DNA of 64,000 bases from Paragyromitra xinjiangensis (taxonomy: Eukaryota > Ascomycota > Pezizomycetes > Pezizales > Discinaceae): contig JBCAMK010000011.1 of assembly GCA_038503065.1 (NCBI GenBank), positions 1,054,001 to 1,118,000 on the forward strand, given 5' to 3'. Each line of letters starts with the position of its first letter. The first letter of the stretch is position 1. The notes under the pieces were generated by a model, which was not told where the DNA came from, made no database searches, and saw only the letters and a list, made by a program, of their open reading frames with translations. This document shows positions 60,961 through 64,000 of the stretch, one piece after another. The position numbers were made by a program, and so were the translations under genes.

Positions 60961-63930
60961 CTAAAACAACTGCTGAATAGCAGACCAAACAATTGATTTA
61001 GGCACAGGTGGGTTTAGTGCGGGGGGGGGTTGCCTCTAGTGGCGACTGCTTGATTTTGTACATAGAGATCCTATAGTGTAGCTTTTCAATATACATAGCC
61101 GAATTGATACCAATAATCATGTACATTCGTGTACTAGTACCCCTAGTAGTAGTATTATTGGCGCCCTACAGCCGCCCTATAAGCGACCTACAAGCGACAG
61201 TGTGGTCCACAGGAATTGATAGAGCTCCAGGAAGGTCCGCCATCTATGGTAGGTGGTCCAGGGAGGTCCACGAGGGTCCGTGAGAAGTGGTGTGTGGTCC
61301 GGGAACCGTGTGCAAGGGTCCTTGGGATATGGCTGTTCCATGGACTGGCACTTGCCTCCATCTGGTCCGCGCCATCCATGAGGGTCCGGGAGCGCCCGGG
61401 AGCCGAGAATCAGTTTTGCTGATGATGCACACATAGACAAGACCTTCTTCCACTTGAAGGAGGTTGAGTACTTGGGATACCAGATCTCCGAGCGTGGCAT
61501 CTCTATGTCTAAAGAGAAGGTCAACGCCGTGAAGGACTGGCCAGTCCCTAGGAACGTGAAGGATGTGCAAGCCTTTCTAGGCTTTGCCAACTTCTACCGC
61601 AGGTTCATCGCCGGGTTTAGCAAGGTGTGCAAACCATTGACTGACCTGCTGAGGAAAGAAGGGAAGTGGCACTGGACCGCTGCCTGTGACAGGGCTTTCG
61701 AGGAACTCAAGCAGCTGTTCACCAGCGAGCCTATCTTGGTCCACTTCCACCCACAGAGACGCACAGTTGTAGAGACTGATGCTTCTGACTTTGCGAAGGG
61801 AGCTGTGATGTCCCAGTATGGCGAAGATGGCAAGCTGCATCCTGTTGCTTTCTATAGCAAGAAGCACTCGCCAGCTGAGATCAACTATGACATCCATGAC
61901 AAGGAGATGGGTGCCATAGTAGCTGCGTTCCGGGAATGGGAGCACCTTCTTAAGTCCGTTGAGGGAGAGGTTGTGGTCTTCACCGATCATAAGAACCTAG
62001 AGTACTTCAACAGTACTAAGGTTTTGACCCGCCGGCAGGCCAGATGGGCTGAGGACCTGGCGGGATTTGATTTCAAGGTCATCTACAGACCCGGTGAGCG
62101 GAATGGCAAGCCTGATGTCCTATCTAGACGTTGGGATCACCGTCTGGGAGAGGGAGGTGAACCTGCTGCCCCACAGCCGCAGTTGTTTTTCCGTCCTGGA
62201 CAGCTTGTCATGAACTCAGCCAGACTCAGCGCTGTGAGAGTTCACCAGCTGCAATCGCCGTTCCTGCAGAAGCTGAGAGATGCGTCGTTGGAAGATGAGC
62301 AGTGGCAAAGGATCCGTAAGGCTTTGGAGGAGAAGAAGACTGGACTCGACCAGGCGTTGTCCCTTTCTGAGGGACTGGTGTTCTTCAAGAACCGCTGGTA
62401 TGTCCCGGAAGGCAGAGACCTCCGGCAAGAGATCTTCTCTGAGAACCATGATAGCAGGATCGCCGGGCACTTTGGGCAGTACAAGACCGCTGAGAAGATC
62501 AAGGCGAACTTCTACTGGCCCAACATGGACAAGGACATAGAGGAATACGTCCGCAGCTGTGATAGCTGTCAGAGGAATAAGACAGCTCGCCACAAGAAGT
62601 ATGGTGAGCTGCTTCCCTTGGAGATTCCCTACCGCCCTTGGGCCTCGATTTCTATGGACTTCATTGTGGGACTACCTGAGTCCAATGGCTACACCAAGGT
62701 GTGGGTCATAGTTGACCGCTTCTCCAAGATGGCTCACTTTATTCCGCTGCCAACGCTGAATAAGACTGAGGACATGGCGAAGCTCTTCCTTACTGAGGTA
62801 TGGAGACACCATGGGCTCCCTGAGGACATAGTCTCGGACAGAGACAGCAAGTTCCTTTCCCATTTCTGGCAATCATTGATGGACCTCCTCTCAGTTAAGC
62901 TGAACCTATCGACGGCCTTCCACCCACAGACAGATGGCCAAACGGAACGGGTTAACCAGACGCTGGAGCAGTACATGCGTACCTACTGCTCCTATCAACA
63001 GGACGACTGGGCAGAGTCACTACCTCTTGCGGAGTATGCCTATAACTCTGCCATCTCGGAGGCTACCAAGTACTCGCCGTTCTGCGCCAACTATGGGTTT
63101 GAACCTAGAACCAACTGGCCCAAACCGAAGCCGTCTACTGAGTGGAGCAATCCAGCGAGCGAGGTGATCATTTCACAGTGGGAGACTATCTGGGGACACA
63201 TGAACGCAAACCTGGCAAAGGCAAGACTCCGGATGGCCTGGTGGTATGATAAACACCACATGAAGGCGCCAGAGGTAAAGCCTGGGGATGAAGTGATGCT
63301 TGATCGCCGCAATGTGCAAACAAAGCGGCCGATGAACAAGCTGGACCGCAAGAAGCTCGGTCCCTTCAAGGTTGTGAAGGCTGTAGGCAAGCGTGCTTAC
63401 CAGCTAGACCTACCCCCGCAGATGAAGATTCATCCTGTGTTCCATGTCAGCCTACTGGAGCCATATAAAGCTCCTGCAGACCCGCTGAGAAGAGTGCCCC
63501 CGCCGGAGCCAGAGGAGATAGAAGGCCAGGAGAACTGGGTGGTCAATGAGGTGGTGGATTCGAGGGTGAACAGGCAGGTGAAGAGGGTGGAATACCTAGT
63601 GCTCTGGGAAGGATTCGAGCAGGAAGACGCTACTTGGGAACCATGGGAGAACCTGAAGAGGACTGCGGAGGATGCACTCCTGGACTTCCACAAACGCTAC
63701 CCCAAGAAGCCTAGGGAGGCTCGAGTGAAGGGGCTATCGTAACCATGCTTCTTTTGTCCTTATTTCCTATCAACGATACAAGCTATCTTTCCTGCATCTC
63801 AATCATTTCCTATCGGCGGTATTCTCTCTTCATATATTTCACTTGTACAACACCATCATAGACTTAGACATAGACATAGAACGAGTATTGTAACTAGACC
63901 CTGAGGGCAGGTTCTTGGAGAGGGAGGTAC

Positions 63931-64000
63931 TGTAACGGGTACGCCGTTACTGCCTCTAGCATGTGTAGTAGAATAGGGCCGGACTGATGGGACAGTAGGA
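63931..64000 (+). repeat. Right LTR, truncated by the window end
   Basis: Matches 42719-42788 with one difference, C for T in the GTACGC(C/T)GTTAC stretch. Near identity of the LTRs argues for a young insertion. Confidence 0.95.

Larger units (their letters stand above)
48825..61424. mobile_element. Element E: CATCAG-family element in gypsy pol, hosting B and C
   Basis: Terminal inverted repeat CATCAGCAAAACTGATTCT (19 bases) at both ends, with AT duplicated on each side (48823-24, 61425-26). Without B and C it is about 2.4 kb, with no coding gene that I can support. GTCCATGGACC / GGTCCACGAGGGTCC-type words lie in both subterminal parts, and a split ~1.2 kb array of ~12-base units lies inside. 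Non-autonomous. Confidence 0.92.
47493..63742 (+). pseudogene. Gypsy pol, split by element E (with B and C inside E)
   Basis: Segments are 47493-48824 and 61427-63742; codons CAT (48822-24) and GCA (61427-29) are adjacent in frame, giving about 1,215 residues. The 5' part has the protease motif FDTGC and RT motifs through the active-site VYLDDILIY. The 3' part has the RT thumb, RNase H (VETDASDFAKGA), the integrase HHCC region (ending CDSCQRNK) and DDE core (SMDFIVGLP, VSDRDSKF, HPQTDGQTERVNQTLEQY). It ends with a chromodomain (VEYLVLWEGF...ATWEPWENL), which marks the chromovirus lineage and is thought to guide integration to chromatin marks. No other lesion is apparent. Gag and pol are separated by about 200 bp and lie in different frames. 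Confidence 0.9.
42719..64000 (+). mobile_element. Ty3/gypsy LTR retrotransposon (chromovirus type), interrupted by nested DNA transposons
   Basis: The first 70 bases (TGTAACGGGTACGC...) recur at 63931-64000 with a single visible difference, marking the two LTRs; the right LTR runs off the window. The polypurine stretch GGAGAGGGAGGTAC precedes the right LTR. Between them are gag (CCHC zinc knuckle) and pol (protease, RT, RNase H, integrase, chromodomain). Elements A (in gag) and E (in pol) interrupt it, and B and C lie inside E. Without them the retroelement would span roughly 7.2 kb up to the right LTR start. Confidence 0.93.

Noticed and set aside
31891..64000. Starship-like giant element
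   Set aside because: No tyrosine recombinase (DUF3435) captain is present; the elements have inverted termini and 2-bp duplications.

Overview
The window is a piece of a filamentous ascomycete (Pezizomycotina) chromosome. This follows from short introns of about 48-66 bp with GT..AG ends and CTAAC-like branch sites, from single-copy housekeeping genes of ascomycete type (ALG6, COX17, pirin, dynein intermediate chain, ATP synthase subunit e, PMT4, PRP4), and from a fungal NLR-type gene. I cannot name the class with confidence.

Positions 1-31,890 are a gene region: the 3' end of ALG6, COX17 (-), a questin-oxidase-like gene, a 4.3 kb stretch without recognisable genes, pirin (-), dynein intermediate chain (-) divergent from ATP synthase subunit e, then three paralogous genes that start with the same SesB-like serine esterase domain. 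The first paralog (13.7-18.5 kb) continues into NB-ARC, TPR-like and about 14 ankyrin repeats. The second (20.1-22.1 kb) goes straight into ankyrin repeats with no NB-ARC. The third (28.1-31.6 kb, minus) is joined to a DUF7580-type module. PMT4 (-) and PRP4 (+) lie between the second and third. All three paralogs seem to start with an exon that is little more than the ATG.

Positions 31,891-64,000 are mostly mobile DNA. Six elements share the terminus CATCAG(C/T)AA and each is flanked by a clean 2-bp target duplication (TA, CA, TT, AT, CC, GA). Two are large (D, 31,893-40,870; C, 51,835-60,154). Each carries the same three genes: a Plavaka-type transposase with an N-terminal C2H2 finger, a divergent gene for an unnamed conserved protein ('X'), and a gene with a DUF6532-like domain. 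Each large element is also dotted, in coding and non-coding parts alike, with its own short motif (GCCGACCTC/GAGGTCGGC in D, GGACGAAT/ATTCGTCC in C). Four are small non-autonomous elements (A, B, E, F). A, B and E carry a shared internal array of roughly 12-bp units.

A chromodomain-type Ty3/gypsy retrotransposon (42,719 to beyond 64,000) is the host for most of these: A sits in its gag, E sits in its reverse transcriptase, and B and C sit inside E. The gag and pol frames continue exactly when each inserted element and one copy of its 2-bp duplication are discounted, so the nesting order is readable. F interrupts a small hypothetical gene in the same clean way. Both transposase genes have a few disabling lesions but are otherwise well preserved.
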